Assembly: GCA_902493895.1 (NCBI GenBank)
Contig: CABUQW010000003.1
Span: 42,331-106,330, forward strand
Direction: 5' to 3'
Source of the DNA: an uncultured Collinsella sp.
GTDB taxonomy: Bacteria > Actinomycetota > Coriobacteriia > Coriobacteriales > Coriobacteriaceae
Length of the DNA stretch: 64,000 nt
A program made the translations under genes and the position numbers. Of this stretch, positions 56,426-64,000 are shown piece after piece. How positions within the stretch are numbered: position 1 is the stretch's first letter; every line of letters starts with the position of its first letter. Under the pieces are notes generated by a model. That model was given only the letters and a program-made list of their open reading frames with translations. It was not told where the DNA came from and searched no databases.

Positions 56426-57160
56426 ATGTCCGAAGGCTGGAACATCTTGGTGGTTGATGACGAACCTCCCATTAGGGCTGAGCTACGCTATCTGTTGGAA
56501 AAGGATACGCGTGTGGGCCAGATTGCCGAGGCGGGCAATGTCACCGAGGCCGTGGAGTCGATTCTCTCGAACAAGCCCAACGTGTTGTTTTTGGACATCA
56601 CGATGCCCGGCCGCTCGGGAATTGAGCTTGCCGAGACGCTGCAGAACCTAAAGACGCCGCCGGTGGTTGTGTTTGTGACGGCGTTTGCCGAGTTTGCCGC
56701 CGATGCGTATAACCTCGATGCGGTCGACTATGTCGTCAAGCCGGTCGAGGACGCACGCCTGTCAAAGGCACTCGACAAGATCGAGGCAGCCTTGGGTGCC
56801 CGTCGTGTTATCCACGCTCCGCGCCAGCCTTTGCGTCTGACGGTGGACCGCGGGGGCAAAAAGGTGTTCATTCCCGTCGCAGACGTCTGCTACTTTGAGG
56901 CGCGCGCCGATTTTTGCAACGCCATCTGCGCCGAGGGAACGTACCTGATCAATGAGTCGATCTCCTCGCTCGAGCGTCGCTTGGTTTCCGAGGGCTTTAT
57001 TCGCGTTCATCGCAGCTATCTGGTCAATTTGGAAGACGTGCACAATGTCGAGATCGGTTCCACGGGTCTTATGGAGCTCAGACTCGATCGCGTAACCTCG
57101 ACGGTGCCCGTGTCCCGCCGTCGCGCTGCCGAGGTTAAAGCACACTTGGGGCTTGCGTAG
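56426..57160 (+). CDS. LytTR-family response regulator (first system)
   Basis: 244 aa. Receiver domain (1-120) with the acidic pair in VVDDEPP, phosphoacceptor Asp in VLFLDITMPG, Thr in VFVTAF and Lys in YVVKPVE; then a LytTR DNA-binding domain (RLTVDRGGKKVFIPVADVCYFEA ... FIRVHRSYLVNL, in two parts). Such regulators bind pairs of imperfect direct repeats. It follows the LytS gene closely and is probably cotranscribed. Confidence 0.94.
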   Translation: MSEGWNILVVDDEPPIRAELRYLLEKDTRVGQIAEAGNVTEAVESILSNKPNVLFLDITMPGRSGIELAETLQNLKTPPVVVFVTAFAEFAADAYNLDAVDYVVKPVEDARLSKALDKIEAALGARRVIHAPRQPLRLTVDRGGKKVFIPVADVCYFEARADFCNAICAEGTYLINESISSLERRLVSEGFIRVHRSYLVNLEDVHNVEIGSTGLMELRLDRVTSTVPVSRRRAAEVKAHLGLA

Positions 57161-57252
57161 ACGGTCTGCGTGCCGTCGTTTACCATCGCAGGTTTGGCAT
57201 GGGCGCGCGGTGGGCATAATGGGTGGCATCGAATGAAATCGAAAGGATCATT

Positions 57253-58197
57253 ATGCCCGCGCTTATCACCCATCATCTGTTTGGCGAGGAAAGCATCGAC
57301 CGTCTTCCGCAGGGCGTCATCACGTCCGATGAAGAGCGCATTGCCTTTATCTTGGGCAACCAAGGCCCCGACCCGTTTTTCTTTCACATTCTGACACCGC
57401 GTGTTTCCGACTGCACGCTGCTGGCGCAGGTCATGCATCGGTCGCGCATGTCTCGTCAGTTTGCGTGCCTGCGCGACGGCGTGTCGCATCTGCTGCCGCG
57501 CGACGCCAGCTTGGGTCGTGCCTTTGCGCTGGGCCTGCTGTCTCATTACGTGCTCGACCGCAACGCTCATCCCTTTGTCTATGAGCAGCAGTTTGGCATT
57601 GTCGAGTCCGATTCAGAGCTTGAGGATTCGAGCAGTCAGGTCCATGCCGTGATCGAGAGCGACCTGGATGTGCTGATGCTGCAGCTCAAACGTGACGGGG
57701 CCACGGTCGAGGATTATCCTCCGGCGGGCGAGATCGTCACTACCGACCGCATCAATCGCGTTGCCGGCGTGCTGATGAGCTACGTCGCCGGGCGCGTGTA
57801 CGGTATCGACATCCCGGCGGGGGAGTACGCCGGCGCCGTCTCGGACATGCAGCTGCTCTACCGCACTATCGAGCCGGCCGGTTCGGCCAAGACGCGCGCG
57901 ATTGCCCTGCTCGAGGGCTTGGTGCACGATTATTCGCTGCTCGACGGCCTTGCGCACCGCGTGACGACCGAGCTGCCCGAGCGTACCGGCAACCTGGGCC
58001 ATTTGGCATGGAAGAACCCCTTTACCGATGAAGTCTCGACCGAGAGCTTCCCCGAGGTCTTTGACCGCGCGCTGCTCGATTATGAGTGCACGGTTGCCCG
58101 CTTTATCGAGACCGGCGATATGGAAGCCGTGACCAACCACGTCAATTACAGCGGTCGCGTGCTCGGCGCCGACGAAGAGTTCGACCGCGAGGAGTAA
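57253..58197 (+). CDS. Zinc-dependent phospholipase C-like protein
   Basis: 314 aa. The N-terminal half has His/Asp-rich motifs of the zinc-dependent PLC family: ITHHLFGEE, GNQGPDPFFFHIL, LGLLSHYVLDRNAHPFVYEQ (in parts) and HAVIESDLDVLML. Many bacterial members lack a signal peptide, as here, and their substrate is unknown. GAAAGGATC precedes the ATG at 57253; the earlier ATG at 57223 adds residues not seen in relatives. 92 bp after the response regulator. Confidence 0.85.
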   Translation: MPALITHHLFGEESIDRLPQGVITSDEERIAFILGNQGPDPFFFHILTPRVSDCTLLAQVMHRSRMSRQFACLRDGVSHLLPRDASLGRAFALGLLSHYVLDRNAHPFVYEQQFGIVESDSELEDSSSQVHAVIESDLDVLMLQLKRDGATVEDYPPAGEIVTTDRINRVAGVLMSYVAGRVYGIDIPAGEYAGAVSDMQLLYRTIEPAGSAKTRAIALLEGLVHDYSLLDGLAHRVTTELPERTGNLGHLAWKNPFTDEVSTESFPEVFDRALLDYECTVARFIETGDMEAVTNHVNYSGRVLGADEEFDREE

Positions 58198-58212
58198 CAA
58201 ACCGTTTCAATA

Positions 58213-58279
58213 AGTTGCGGTGGAATAGTTCCTGTTTGGGCTCCTGGAGTCCTTGAATAGGAACTATTTCACCGCAACT
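58213..58279. repeat. Complete 67-bp palindromic repeat
   Basis: Arms 58213-58233 and 58259-58279 are complementary at 20 of 21 positions (left arm begins AGTTGCGGTGGAATAG). Inner bases GGGCTCC and GGAGTCC extend the hairpin. The left arm also occurs at 28712-28739. No T-run. It sits between two + strand genes. A REP-like dispersed element is the likely nature. Confidence 0.75.
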
Positions 58280-58421
58280 GCGTTGGGGCGCGAGGAGTTT
58301 GTTCCGGGCAAAGGCCGCGGGTGCCGCTCTCGGCCCTTTGCCGAATCCTTACCGGTGCTTCTGGACAATTGGGGTACGATGAACTAACTGCATATCGGGC
58401 GAATACGAAGGGGCCCTGTCC

Positions 58422-59672
58422 ATGAAATACACCAAGCTCGAGCGTAACTGGGTTATGTACGATGTGGGCAACTCGGCCCTCGTGCTGCTCAATACCTCGG
58501 TGGTGCCCATCTACTTTAACGCCATCAATACCGGTGCTTCCTCGGCAGACCTGGTGGTCGCCTGGGGCAACGCGCAGACGATTGCCTCGCTGGTCATTGC
58601 CATGCTCATGCCCATTCTGGGCGCGCTTGCCGATTACGCCGGCAACAAGATCAAGTTCTTCTTGGGCTTCTTCCTCACGGGCCTGGTTCTTTGCCTGGCG
58701 CAGGCTATCCCCATGTCCGCCATGGCATTTTTGACCGTGTACGTGCTGTGCACCATCGGCCTTAACTCTTCTATGACGTTCTACGACGCCATGCTGCCCG
58801 ACATTACCACCGACGAGCGCATGGATGCCGTGTCCAGCTCGGGTTATGCCTGGGGCTACATCGGTTCCACCGTGCCGTTCATCATCTGCCTGGCGCTTAT
58901 CATGGGTGGCCCCGCTCTTGGCGTCCCCACCATGCTGGCAACGCGTCTGTCGTTTGTCATCACCGGTGCCTGGTGGCTCATCTTTACCCTGCCGCTCATT
59001 CGCACCTATAAGCAAAAGTACGGTCGCGAGCGCGGTCCCGAGGACACCATCGGCCACATCGTGGGCGGCGTGTTCTCCGAGGTCGGACACACCATGCGCG
59101 AGATCGCCCACAACAAGACCGTGCTGGTCTACATGATCGCGTTCTTCTTCTACATCGACGGTGTGCACACGGTCATTTCCATGGCAACCAGCTACGGATC
59201 GGCTCTGGGCATCGACTCGACCCAACTGGTGCTGGCTCTGCTCGTTACGCAGTTTGTGGCCTTCCCATCCGCCATCATCTACGGCAAGCTCGCCGGTCGC
59301 GTGGGCACACTCAACATGATCTTGGTGGCCGTCGCCGCCTATATGGGCATCGTGCTCTTTGCCGCGTTTTTCTTAAAGACCGCCTTTGAGTTTTGGGTGC
59401 TCGCTATTTTGGTCGGCTTGTTCCAGGGTGGCGTGCAGGCGCTCAGCCGCAGCTATTTTGGCCGCATCATCCCCAAGGAAAAGTCCAACGAGTACTACGG
59501 CTTCTTCGATATCTTTGGCCGTTATGCAAGCGTTATGGGCACCTTCCTGGTGTCGGTTGTCACCTCGCTGACCGGCAACCCGTCGCTGGGCGTCCTTTCT
59601 ATTGGCGTTCTGCTGGTTGTTGGCTTTGTGCTGCTGGTCCGTCTGTCCCGCATGGCTCAGGCGGCGGCGTAA
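58422..59672 (+). CDS. MFS transporter, UMF1/Atg22-like
   Basis: 416 aa with about twelve membrane helices. The start KYTKLERNWVMYDVGNSALVLLN resembles the UMF1 family signature (usual YDWANSAY), and GGVQALSRSYFGRIIPKEKSNEYYGFFDIFGR (read in parts) is the family's conserved late loop. Bacterial UMF1 members are uncharacterised effluxers; the fungal relative Atg22 releases amino acids from the vacuole. The ATG at 58422 stands alone after a long leader. Confidence 0.88.
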   Translation: MKYTKLERNWVMYDVGNSALVLLNTSVVPIYFNAINTGASSADLVVAWGNAQTIASLVIAMLMPILGALADYAGNKIKFFLGFFLTGLVLCLAQAIPMSAMAFLTVYVLCTIGLNSSMTFYDAMLPDITTDERMDAVSSSGYAWGYIGSTVPFIICLALIMGGPALGVPTMLATRLSFVITGAWWLIFTLPLIRTYKQKYGRERGPEDTIGHIVGGVFSEVGHTMREIAHNKTVLVYMIAFFFYIDGVHTVISMATSYGSALGIDSTQLVLALLVTQFVAFPSAIIYGKLAGRVGTLNMILVAVAAYMGIVLFAAFFLKTAFEFWVLAILVGLFQGGVQALSRSYFGRIIPKEKSNEYYGFFDIFGRYASVMGTFLVSVVTSLTGNPSLGVLSIGVLLVVGFVLLVRLSRMAQAAA

Positions 59673-59796
59673 GGCAATCGGGCTCAGTGCAGCAATTGTG
59701 CCTATCTGCAGTACTCTTTTGGAAGTAGCCGCATAAATCATTCTGACTTCCGAACAATGTTTAGCCCAAGTGGGTATGATGGAACCAGCTAGGTCG

Positions 59797-59832
59797 CGGG
59801 GCGTCGCCTGTGTTTGGCGGCGCCCCGTTTTT
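59797..59832 (+). promoter_or_regulatory. Terminator-like leader hairpin before the glycosyltransferase
   Basis: CGGGGCGTCGCC pairs with GGCGGCGCCCCG and is followed by TTTTTGTG, then AAGGAGG and the ATG at 59855. A -10-like TATGAT lies at 59776, only ~15 bases upstream of the stem, too close to the hairpin for a gene between. This is an attenuator-like 5' leader. Confidence 0.6.
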
Positions 59833-59854
59833 GTGTTGCAAGGAGGGTAAAGGT

Positions 59855-61042
59855 ATGAACGCCACGGTTGTGATCCCAACATATTGGGCGGGCGATGATA
59901 CCCAAGCAAACGCTCCCGGCACCTACGATCACTCGACGTCGCTCAATGCCGCCAACCCGGAACTCGATCGCTGCCTGACTTCGCTCGAACAGGTGCGCGA
60001 CATTCCGCGCATCATTCTCTTGGTGGTCTGTCCGGTTTCTGCCACGGCCGACGTATCCCATCGCGTGCACGAAATCGTTAATGCTCATCCCACACTTAAG
60101 GTCACCATCGTTACCAATACTCAGGCTTCGCGTGTTGCCGACCGCGTGGCGCAGATTGCGCCCAAAGGCTCGGGCGAGTGCGTGAGCCTGCGCGGCTACG
60201 GCGCCATCCGCAACATGGGTCTTGCCTGCGCGGCGGTGCTGGGGCACGACGCGGTTGTGTTTTTGGATGACGACGAGACCGTCATCGATGCCGACTTTAT
60301 GAAGCGTGCGACCTATGCACTGGGCCAACAGACGCGTCAGGGCCTGCCGATTTTAGTCAAGAGCGGATACTTTTACGATCGCGACGGGTCGCCGCTGGCT
60401 CCCACGGACAAAGTGGGCATTTGCCATCGCTGGTGGACCAAGCGTATCGAGTTCAATCGCTGGATGAAAAAGGCGCTCTCGGGCACCCGCATCTCGCGCT
60501 CCAATTACGTGTGCGGCGGCCTGATGGCCCTGCACGCCCGCGCCTTTACGCGCGTGGCCTTCGACCCGTTTATCACCCGCGGCGAGGATCTGGACTACCT
60601 GTTTAACATGCGCATGTTTGGCTATGACGTGTGGTTCGATAACGAGTGGACCGTGCGCCACCTGCCGCCCGAGTCCGAGAAGCGCTCGCCGCGCTTTATG
60701 CAGGACGTGTACCGTTGGTACTACGAGCGGGCCAAGCTAACGTTCGCTGCGCACCAAAAGGAGCTCATTCCGGTTACGGCCGCATCACTCATGCCCTATC
60801 CGGGTCCGTGGATCTCGCGCGAGCTCGACGACCGCGTGCGCAAGACCGCCATGGTTCGCAGCATGTTTACCCGCGAGCACGAGGGGTATCTGCGCATCTG
60901 GCGTCACGGTATTGACGAGGCCAAGACCTATGCCCGCCAAAACGCCGCAAGCTACCTGCGTTTTCAGAGTTTCTGGCCCAAGATCATGGACGAACTTTGG
61001 CGCGACGCACAACTGATTAGCATCCTGGAGGGGGCTGAATGA
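59855..61042 (+). CDS. Family 2-like glycosyltransferase
   Basis: 395 aa, soluble. A GT-A fold glycosyltransferase: start NATVVIPTYWAG, nucleotide/metal motif VVFLDDDETVIDADF, acceptor region RGEDLDYLFNMRMFGYDVWF and an HLPPES turn. The C-terminal ~130 residues are helical. It likely adds a sugar to a surface polymer. The TGA overlaps the next gene's ATG (ATGA), coupling it to a sensor kinase, an unusual association. The ATG at 59855 has AAGGAGG upstream. Confidence 0.88.
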   Translation: MNATVVIPTYWAGDDTQANAPGTYDHSTSLNAANPELDRCLTSLEQVRDIPRIILLVVCPVSATADVSHRVHEIVNAHPTLKVTIVTNTQASRVADRVAQIAPKGSGECVSLRGYGAIRNMGLACAAVLGHDAVVFLDDDETVIDADFMKRATYALGQQTRQGLPILVKSGYFYDRDGSPLAPTDKVGICHRWWTKRIEFNRWMKKALSGTRISRSNYVCGGLMALHARAFTRVAFDPFITRGEDLDYLFNMRMFGYDVWFDNEWTVRHLPPESEKRSPRFMQDVYRWYYERAKLTFAAHQKELIPVTAASLMPYPGPWISRELDDRVRKTAMVRSMFTREHEGYLRIWRHGIDEAKTYARQNAASYLRFQSFWPKIMDELWRDAQLISILEGAE

Positions 61043-62382
61043 TCGACCGCCGCGCCCAGCGCGATAATTCAATTTCAATCTTTCGCATCATCGCCGTTGT
61101 CTGCGCCGTTTGCGTGTTGGTGTACTTTATCTTTGCCCTGGCGACTGGCATTGAGCCGATTGCCACGGTAATCGCCTGTGCGCTGCTGTGCATCTTCCTG
61201 TGCATCTTTATCTATTTGACGCTCAATCCCGATTCGGTACGCTCCCAGTACACCGAGGAGACACTCTCGGTTGCCTCGGCCATGCTCGAGGACATTAAGG
61301 GCGGTCTGACGCAGGAATCGGCGCTTTTGGTGTGCCGGCGTATCCTGCCCGAGACACGTGCCATGACCGTTGTCATCACCGATGAGAGCAACGTGCTGGC
61401 CTGCGCGGGCGAGTTCGAGGAAAAGCTGCTGCCCGATTCGCCCATCCACACGCTCGCCACGCGCTACGTCATTGAGCACGGCATCGTGCAGTCGTTCAAC
61501 CGCGTGGTGGACGTGGTGGGTTCGGATGGCTCGCACAACCATGTTCCCGCCGGTATCATCGCGCCCATCAAGGTGGGCGACCGCACCGTCGGCACGCTCA
61601 AGTTCTACTACAAGACCCCGCGTGCCGTCGACCGTACCCAGTATGCGCTCGCCTCGGGTTTTGCCGAGATCCTGTCCACGCAGCTCGCCATCCACGAGCT
61701 CGAGGTGCAAAAGGAACTGACGGCCCGTGCCGAGGTGCGTGCCCTGCAGGCGCAGATCAACCCGCACTTTCTGTTCAACACGCTCAACACCATCGCGTCG
61801 TTTACACGCACCGATCCGCTGCGTGCCCGCGAGCTGCTGCGCGAGTTCTCCTCGTTCTATCGCGCTACGCTCGACAACTCGGGGTCGCTTATCCCGGTCT
61901 CGCGCGAGGTTGCCCAGACCAAGCGCTACCTGACGTTTGAGAAGGCGCGCTTTGGCGAGGACCGCGTACTGGCGGCCTTCGATGTCTCCGAGGATGTTGA
62001 GGACACGTTGGTCCCGGCCTTTGTAATCCAGCCCATCGTCGAGAACGCCGTGCGGCATGGCATGGGCGATGGCGATGCCCTGCGGATCGATGTGACCGTC
62101 CATCAAGACGGTGACGACGCAATCCTGATTGCCGTGGCCGACAACGGCGTGGGCATGGACGAGGGCACCGCCGCCAGGCTGTTTGATGAGCGCTCCGCCC
62201 GCCCCGATGCCAGTTCCCCGCAAGGCGGCGGCGCCGGCGTGGCCATGCACAATATTTCTGAGCGCATCCATCGCTTTTATGGACCGCACTCTTATACGCG
62301 CGTCGAATCGGCGCCGGGCAAGGGCACCAAAGTGCTCCTGCATCTTGATTTGTCAGAGAGCATCTTTGACATTCAAGAGTAA
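61039..62382 (+). CDS. LytS-type sensor histidine kinase (second system)
   Basis: 447 aa. Two membrane helices (~14-60), GAF-like sensor (~80-220), His_kinase with LQAQINPHFLFNTLNTI and HATPase (VENAVRHGMG, VADNGVGMDEG). It is a close paralog of the 55002 kinase in layout and motifs. Coupled by ATGA overlap to the glycosyltransferase, and followed by its LytTR regulator 72 bp later, so glycosyltransferase, kinase and regulator form one operon. Confidence 0.92.
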   Translation: MIDRRAQRDNSISIFRIIAVVCAVCVLVYFIFALATGIEPIATVIACALLCIFLCIFIYLTLNPDSVRSQYTEETLSVASAMLEDIKGGLTQESALLVCRRILPETRAMTVVITDESNVLACAGEFEEKLLPDSPIHTLATRYVIEHGIVQSFNRVVDVVGSDGSHNHVPAGIIAPIKVGDRTVGTLKFYYKTPRAVDRTQYALASGFAEILSTQLAIHELEVQKELTARAEVRALQAQINPHFLFNTLNTIASFTRTDPLRARELLREFSSFYRATLDNSGSLIPVSREVAQTKRYLTFEKARFGEDRVLAAFDVSEDVEDTLVPAFVIQPIVENAVRHGMGDGDALRIDVTVHQDGDDAILIAVADNGVGMDEGTAARLFDERSARPDASSPQGGGAGVAMHNISERIHRFYGPHSYTRVESAPGKGTKVLLHLDLSESIFDIQE

Positions 62383-62454
62383 AATAAAAGGCTATGGGCT
62401 CAACGCCAAGCGGCGGATGCCCAGCGTAGTTTGTTGACGAAAGGTTTAATCCCT

Positions 62455-63171
62455 ATGCTGCGTGCGATGATTGTGGATGATGAGGCCCCGGCCCGTTCGG
62501 AACTTCGCTTCTTGCTCGAGCAGACGGGCAAGATCGGCACGATCACTGAGGCGTCGAGCGTCCGCTCCGCCATTGAGATGCTGATGGAAAGCCGCGTCGA
62601 TGTCGTCTTTCTCGATATCTCGATGCCTGGTGCTTCTGGTCTGCAGCTTGCCGAGGCACTGCATAAGCTTAAGAATCCGCCGGCGATTGTGTTTGTGACC
62701 GCGTATAGCGATCATGCCGTCGAGGCGTTCGACGTAGATGCCGTCGATTACCTAATGAAGCCGGTTGAGGAGGCACGCCTGGATCGCGCGATCGAGAAGG
62801 TCATGCAGCACGCCAAGCCCGTCACGGACAGCAAAGCCACCATCGAGCGCATTCCGGTGGAAAAGGGCGGCCGTAAGGTCCTCATTCCCGTGGATGACAT
62901 TCGCTTCATCATGGCCAAGGACGATTACTCCTGTATCTATACCGTCGATGATCGTTTTCTATCGACGACTTCGCTGGCGCAGTTCGAGGCCAAGCTTTGC
63001 GACTTTGGCTTCTTTCGCGTTCATCGCCGCTATATCGTCAACTTGGCGTGCGTCACAGATGTCGAGACGGTGCCCTCGGGCGCTATCCAACTGGGCATTA
63101 CGGGCGTCGACGAACGCGTGCCGGTCTCGCGCCGCCGCGTTGTGCCGCTCAAGAAGGCCCTGAGCCTCTAG
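62455..63171 (+). CDS. LytTR-family response regulator (second system)
   Basis: 238 aa. Receiver with IVDDEAPARSEL, phosphoacceptor Asp in VVFLDISMPG, Thr in VFVTAYS and Lys in YLMKPVE, then a LytTR domain (VEKGGRKVLIPVDDIRFI ... FFRVHRRYIVNLA). ATG 62455 has AAAGG ten bases upstream. Paralog of 56426; target promoters are not visible to me. Confidence 0.93.
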   Translation: MLRAMIVDDEAPARSELRFLLEQTGKIGTITEASSVRSAIEMLMESRVDVVFLDISMPGASGLQLAEALHKLKNPPAIVFVTAYSDHAVEAFDVDAVDYLMKPVEEARLDRAIEKVMQHAKPVTDSKATIERIPVEKGGRKVLIPVDDIRFIMAKDDYSCIYTVDDRFLSTTSLAQFEAKLCDFGFFRVHRRYIVNLACVTDVETVPSGAIQLGITGVDERVPVSRRRVVPLKKALSL

Positions 63172-63178
63172 CACGCTG

Positions 63179-63226
63179 GCCCCGCAGCCCTGTAGACAAT
63201 TGTCTGCGGAGCCGTGGGGCTTTTTG
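63179..63226 (+). terminator. Terminator after the second LytTR regulator
   Basis: GCCCC pairs with GGGGC and CGCAG with CTGCG in an imperfect hairpin, followed by TTTTTG. The next gene starts 36 bp later. Confidence 0.75.
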
Positions 63227-63261
63227 TATATACGTCGAATCGGTTTTGCAGAAGGGATCCC

Positions 63262-63729
63262 ATGAACAGTGCAAACGCCAAGCGCATCGACATCATCTCG
63301 GACACCCACGGCTATCTTTCGCCCGCGCTTCTGGATGAGCTCAAGGGCGCAGATCTGATCATCCACGCCGGAGACCTCACCTCAGAGATGGATTACGAGC
63401 ATCTATGCACCATCGCCCCCGTGCGAGCGGTCCTAGGCAACAACGACTACTACCGCGACTACGGCCCGGATGTGGACCGTCTGGCCATCTTCACCTACGA
63501 AGGCCTCAAATTCGCCGTAGCCCACTACCGTGAAGACCTGCCCGTGGGATCCGTAGACGTAGCCATCAACGGTCACACCCACGTAACCAAAGAAGCCCAA
63601 GTAGGCCGCTGCCTAGTCCTCAACCCCGGCAGCGCCAGCTACCCCAGAGGCACCCGAGGCCCCACCATGGCCAGAATGCTCGTCAAGGAGGGCAAGATCC
63701 TGAGCACCAAGTTTATTGACCTAGAGTAA
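63262..63729 (+). CDS. YfcE/MJ0936-type metallophosphoesterase
   Basis: 155 aa calcineurin-like phosphodiesterase. Metal-binding motifs in order: DIISDTHG, IHAGD, LGNND, AVAHY and INGHTH, then LNPGSASYPRG. The family hydrolyses artificial phosphodiesters and its physiological substrate is unknown. AGAAGGGAT precedes ATG 63262; the longer frame start at 63214 lies in the terminator. Ends at a strong terminator. Confidence 0.93.
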   Translation: MNSANAKRIDIISDTHGYLSPALLDELKGADLIIHAGDLTSEMDYEHLCTIAPVRAVLGNNDYYRDYGPDVDRLAIFTYEGLKFAVAHYREDLPVGSVDVAINGHTHVTKEAQVGRCLVLNPGSASYPRGTRGPTMARMLVKEGKILSTKFIDLE

Positions 63730-63740
63730 ACGCAACAAAA

Positions 63741-63772
63741 ACGGGGGATGCACAACGCATCCCCCGGTTTTT
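63741..63772 (+). terminator. Terminator after the phosphoesterase gene
   Basis: GGGGGATGC pairs with GCATCCCCC around ACAAC and is followed by GGTTTTTA. Confidence 0.88.
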
Positions 63773-63915
63773 ATGAGCCAAAGGCGGAAGTTCAGCAAGA
63801 TCCATCAGACCAACCCCGCCGAGGAGCACGCGGGCTAGCCGCGCAGCGGCGCACGCCCGCAAAACTGGTTGAATAATGTGACGGCAGGGAGGGTCTCCGG
63901 GGCTGAGGGCGGGGG

Positions 63916-64000
63916 TTAAGTTTGTCGCGAGTTCCGCACGCAAAGGAAAGCACTTAATGTGCTTTCCGTCTTGCGCGGGACTGTAGAGCAGCAAACTTAA
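63916..64000. repeat. Nested palindromic element at the window edge
   Basis: Three coaxial arm pairs: TTAAGTTTG (63916-63924) with CAAACTTAA (63992-64000), GTTCCGC-type with GCGGGAC-type, and a perfect core GGAAAGCAC/GTGCTTTCC around TTAAT. The whole would fold into one long hairpin of ~85 bases. It may extend beyond the window. No gene was seen between 63773 and 64000. Confidence 0.7.

Overview
The window is high-GC bacterial DNA from an actinobacterium of the class Coriobacteriia, most like a gut Collinsella. The grounds are: an actinobacterial fhaA-fhaB-PP2C-SEDS/PBP-PASTA-kinase operon, with the SEDS and PBP parts fused in one protein; many PTS genes; an anaerobic pyruvate:ferredoxin oxidoreductase; LytS/LytTR pairs; and recurring intergenic repeats built on 'TTGGGGAC'. 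No rRNA, tRNA or CRISPR array was recognised, so the genus is an inference.

Layout. 1-2.5 kb: Dcm-type methyltransferase (cut by the window edge) and an EcoRII-like endonuclease, then a beheaded COG1373/DUF4143 ATPase with a three-copy repeat in front of it. 3.2-9.1 kb: a sugar locus (TIM-barrel epimerase, PTS EIIBC, DeoR regulator, AlsE-like epimerase, RpiB/AlsI-like isomerase, LacI repressor with candidate operators). It fits uptake of an allose- or allulose-like sugar and conversion to fructose-6-phosphate. 9.4-19.6 kb: minus-strand cell-wall and division signalling operon. 19.7-24.8 kb: YcxB-like protein, dnaX, ybaB, recR. 25.0-28.7 kb: a second module of secreted protein, membrane kinase and FHA protein.

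28.7-35.8 kb is an AT-richer accessory island bracketed by the FHA gene and a displaced, diverged copy of its 3' end. It holds an ABC exporter, an IS110 remnant, a complete IS3-family element with ATG target duplications and, on the minus strand, an apparent RiPP cluster: a radical SAM/SPASM maturase with one in-frame TAA, two tandem Cys-rich precursors (67 and 59 aa) that share an MKHIHP leader and six Cys-Xn-Asp units, and a 35-aa membrane peptide. The precursors and the membrane peptide are too short for routine gene calling. This ranthipeptide-like system is the strongest candidate novelty here.

36-44 kb: nifJ, an intact COG1373/DUF4143 ATPase carrying the same kind of 33/34-bp-spaced triple repeat as the broken one, a DUF3830 pair and carbamate kinase. 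44.4-50.7 kb: a lactose-family PTS operon (PRD regulator, EIIA, EIIB, EIIC, GH1 phospho-glycosidase) bracketed by near-identical 55-bp repeats. 50.7-64 kb: a C39-like cysteine peptidase, APC permease with amidohydrolase, two LytS/LytTR two-component systems, a zinc-dependent phospholipase C-like protein, an MFS transporter, a glycosyltransferase and a YfcE-type phosphoesterase. Several genes here have a terminator-like hairpin between promoter and ribosome binding site.
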